The position numbers were made by a program, and so were the translations under genes. A stretch of 7,335 nucleotides of DNA. It comes from Candidatus Zhuqueibacterota bacterium (lineage in GTDB: Bacteria > Zhuqueibacterota > Zhuqueibacteria > Zhuqueibacterales > Zhuqueibacteraceae). The DNA is taken from NCBI GenBank assembly GCA_013361015.1, contig JABWAN010000258.1, forward strand, positions 1-7,335, given 5' to 3'. Below the pieces are notes generated by a model. It ran no database searches and was not told the DNA's origin. It saw only the letters and a program-made list of their open reading frames with translations. This document shows, in pieces, positions 6,120 through 7,335 of this stretch (the first letter of the stretch is position 1; every line of letters begins with the position of its first letter).

Positions 6120-6419
6120 ATGTATGAAATCGAATACGCTGAAGGCACAAGTGACGACCTCAAAAATATGCACGCTCAAGAGCGGAAGCATATTTTGGAT
6201 AAGATTGATGAACAGTTGTCGCACGAACCGGCAACAAGAACACGCAACAGGAAGCCTTTGTTTGAACTGAAACCTAGTTGGGAACACCTTCAACCCGTTT
6301 GGGAGTTGCGTGTAGGTGAGTTTCGAGTCTTTTACGATATTGACGAAGTTGCGACTCTCGTGACCATTCGTGTCATTCGACACAAACCGCCTCACAAAAC
6401 AACAGAGGAAATATTATGA
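6120..6419 (+). CDS. RelE/ParE-superfamily toxin
   Basis: This 99-aa protein is of the type II toxin family, whose members cleave mRNA at the ribosome (RelE) or poison gyrase (ParE). It has two N-terminal helices (residues 8-38), the TRNRKPL segment (41-47), then the strand pair VWELRVGEFRVFYDID (60-75) and VTIRVIRHK (81-89), the usual RelE-fold core. GAAGG (6109-6113) lies six bases upstream of the ATG. It starts 30 bases after deoC on the same strand, with no terminator between, so it is probably on the same transcript. The toxin comes before its antitoxin, and its stop overlaps the antitoxin start in ATGA. Whether it cleaves RNA cannot be told from sequence. Confidence 0.85.
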   Translation: MYEIEYAEGTSDDLKNMHAQERKHILDKIDEQLSHEPATRTRNRKPLFELKPSWEHLQPVWELRVGEFRVFYDIDEVATLVTIRVIRHKPPHKTTEEIL

Positions 6420-6658
6420 AGACGATAGCTTTAGAACAAGCCGCTCTTGATGCATGCATTGATGATGCCCAGCGCGAGCGCGTCATGATCACGCGTGCAG
6501 GCAAGCCCGTTGCTTTGCTCATCGGCCTCGAAGGCCTGGATGAAGAGCAATTGGAATTGGGCTACAGCGACAAATTCTGGCAACTCATTGAGCAACGGCG
6601 TAAGCAAAGAACCATGAGCCGCGCAGAATTAGAAGAAAAGCTTGGCAGTGCGGTTTGA
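6416..6658 (+). CDS. Phd/YefM-type antitoxin
   Basis: This 80-aa protein is the likely antidote to the preceding toxin and repressor of their operon. The N-terminal part (1-45) has the Phd/YefM pattern: a helix, then ERVMITRAGKPVALLIGLEG (21-40), in which RAGKPVA is the family hallmark for the dimeric DNA-binding fold. The C-terminal part (51-80, SDKFWQLIEQRRKQ onward) is a charged helix of the type that wraps the toxin. GAGGA (6405-6409) precedes the ATG by six bases, inside the toxin gene. No operator palindrome is evident upstream of the toxin, so autoregulation may have given way to control by the larger operon. No terminator is clear in the 152 bases after it. Confidence 0.85.
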   Translation: MKTIALEQAALDACIDDAQRERVMITRAGKPVALLIGLEGLDEEQLELGYSDKFWQLIEQRRKQRTMSRAELEEKLGSAV

Positions 6659-6810
6659 GCGATTACCCGTTCGATTGGAGGGGAAAGAAAACTTTGATGG
6701 TGATTTCTGTTTGAAGATGGGAAGAAGAGCATGGGGGCGATCGTGTTAGCGGTTCGGCTTCGCTTTTCAGTGGCGAGACAAGAGATCGGGCAGCGCTGAC
6801 TGGCCGAAGC

Positions 6811-7185
6811 TCATGCAAACTTCACGTGGATGCAAAGCTTGCCCTGTGCGCGAACAGAAGCATCGAGCCACCAGTCTTCATCAAGCCGTTCTAATCGGGC
6901 CAATGCGTCTTTGTGTGGAAGGTCGGTTTGCACGAAAGCAAACAACTCATGATCGTCGAGGGCATTCGGTTCGGCGATGACCTCGAGCACAACGTCGTTG
7001 TGGCCCCCGAAGTAATTATCAATCCGTTCACGAGCCTCTTTTAATAGCGAGACAAGGAACGGATGTGCTTCCAGAAACTGACGAACTTCTTTGGGGTGCC
7101 GGTAGAGGAAGCGTTGTTCGAAAGCAGATGAAGCGGATTCCGAAGACGCAGTCTTATTGATCGATTCGATTGTTTGCGATGTCAT
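6811..7185 (-). CDS. Conserved hypothetical protein, 124 aa
   Basis: The protein is soluble, with no signal peptide. The first 20 residues are Ser/Thr-rich and probably disordered. Residues 28-60 are helical (YRHPKEVRQFLEAHPFLVSL, then KEARERIDNYFGG). Residues 63-124 alternate strands and helices: VVLEVIAEPNA, LFAFVQTDL, ALARLERLDEDWWLDAS and GKLCIHVKF. The DEDWWLDAS...GKLCIH ending is one I recognise from uncharacterised proteins in cyanobacteria and other phyla. Those often sit beside a second small gene, but no such partner follows here. AAAGG lies eight bases upstream of the ATG, and the ATG overlaps the stop of the short frame before it (ATGA at 7182-7185). The function is unknown and a toxin-antitoxin-like role would be a guess. 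Confidence 0.75.
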   Translation of the reverse strand: MTSQTIESINKTASSESASSAFEQRFLYRHPKEVRQFLEAHPFLVSLLKEARERIDNYFGGHNDVVLEVIAEPNALDDHELFAFVQTDLPHKDALARLERLDEDWWLDASVRAQGKLCIHVKFA

Positions 7186-7280
7186 ATCTTGAGCCTTTGA
7201 ATGAGCAAGTATTCAACTTGCTTTGAGTTCAGAAACTGCAAGAACTCTTTGAAGTCTCGCGGAAGACGGATCGTAGCCAT
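7182..7280 (-). pseudogene. Stub of a nucleotidyltransferase gene (N-terminal remnant)
   Basis: A 32-codon frame encodes LPRDFKEFLQFLNSK then QVEYLLI. This matches the start of a common family of small nucleotidyltransferases, in which VEYLL(I/V) is normally followed by GGYAV and a Gly/Ser-Asp-x-Asp catalytic motif. Here the frame runs into RLKI and a stop, so the whole catalytic domain is missing. The frame overlaps both the upstream partial gene and, through ATGA, the downstream 124-aa gene. It looks like a deletion joint that now serves at most as a leader for that gene. The family match rests on a short segment from memory. Confidence 0.5.
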
Positions 7281-7335
7281 AGGCGATAAATTCCAATGCC
7301 AATAAGCGCTCTGCCGGCGTTTTCGAAAGCCAATG
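7213..7335 (-). CDS. C-terminal end of a small hypothetical protein (partial)
   Basis: The frame is open to the window edge and gives 40 residues, including TPAERLLALEF and AYGYDPSSARLQRVLAV. I recognise this pattern from short uncharacterised proteins whose genes lie just ahead of, and overlap, the nucleotidyltransferase family seen as a stub at 7182-7280. The 68-base overlap between the two frames is consistent with that arrangement. The N-terminus lies outside the window, and no function is known. Confidence 0.55.
   Translation of the reverse strand, partial: HWLSKTPAERLLALEFIAYGYDPSSARLQRVLAVSELKAS

Noticed and set aside
6101..6128. TTGACA with TATGAA 16 bases on as a promoter for the toxin gene
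   Set aside because: Transcription would start after the toxin's ATG, so it could not express the full gene.
5154..6395. Open frame of 413 codons on the minus strand
   Set aside because: It lies opposite deoC and the toxin gene, which have clear family motifs. Its product is rich in Arg, His, Ala and Phe with no domain pattern, as expected of an antisense shadow.
6748..6767. Small hairpin AGCG/CGCT followed by TTTT as a terminator after the antitoxin
   Set aside because: The stem is only four base pairs with a 9-base loop, too weak to claim.

Overview
The window looks like chromosomal DNA from an uncultured bacterium of the FCB/KSB1-Calditrichota kind. The main pointer is an outer-membrane PorV/PorQ-type beta-barrel protein. 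Moderate GC, mixed use of Shine-Dalgarno sites and a bacterial microcompartment (BMC) gene are compatible with this. The taxonomic guess is an inference and is weak.

Layout. (1) 39-1178, minus strand: a lipoprotein-type, NAL1-like trypsin-fold serine protease with an intact His-Asp-Ser triad. (2) 1179-1917: a gene-poor stretch with a short repeated leader (1218-1281), a compound hairpin (1312-1348) and a nested inverted-repeat element (1547-1632). (3) 1918-2170: a promoter, tRNA-Phe(GAA), a strong intrinsic terminator and tRNA-Thr(CGT). (4) 2234-3145: the PorV/PorQ-family protein. (5) 3323-4250: a terminator-like hairpin, then a beta-hydroxyacid dehydrogenase/reductase of the GarR/HIBADH family. 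(6) 4387-6658: six tightly packed plus-strand genes. They are a BMC vertex protein (EutN/CcmL), a DUF4160-DUF2442 pair, deoxyribose-phosphate aldolase (DeoC) with a long N-terminal extension, and a RelE/ParE-type toxin followed by a Phd/YefM-type antitoxin. Five of the six are linked by stop/start overlaps or by a longer overlap. The one break is 30 bases between deoC and the toxin. (7) 6811-7335, minus strand: a 124-aa conserved hypothetical gene, preceded by what looks like the stub of a nucleotidyltransferase gene and the end of its usual small partner.

How the genes fit together. The centrepiece is a probable satellite locus of a sugar-phosphate/deoxyribose-type microcompartment. EutN/CcmL proteins form the pentameric corners of BMC shells. 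DeoC cleaves deoxyribose-5-phosphate to glyceraldehyde-3-phosphate and acetaldehyde, a volatile toxic aldehyde of the kind BMCs retain. This DeoC begins with an amphipathic helix that looks like a cargo-targeting peptide, followed by a His-rich stretch and a CxxCxxCxxC cluster. The reductase just upstream could act on aldehyde or hydroxyacid intermediates, but its link to the compartment is inferred only from position. No BMC hexamer/trimer shell gene, aldehyde dehydrogenase or phosphotransacylase lies in this window, so the rest of the organelle must be elsewhere or absent. The oddest feature is that two toxin-antitoxin-like pairs sit inside and directly behind the BMC/deoC operon, one of them translationally coupled to it on both sides.
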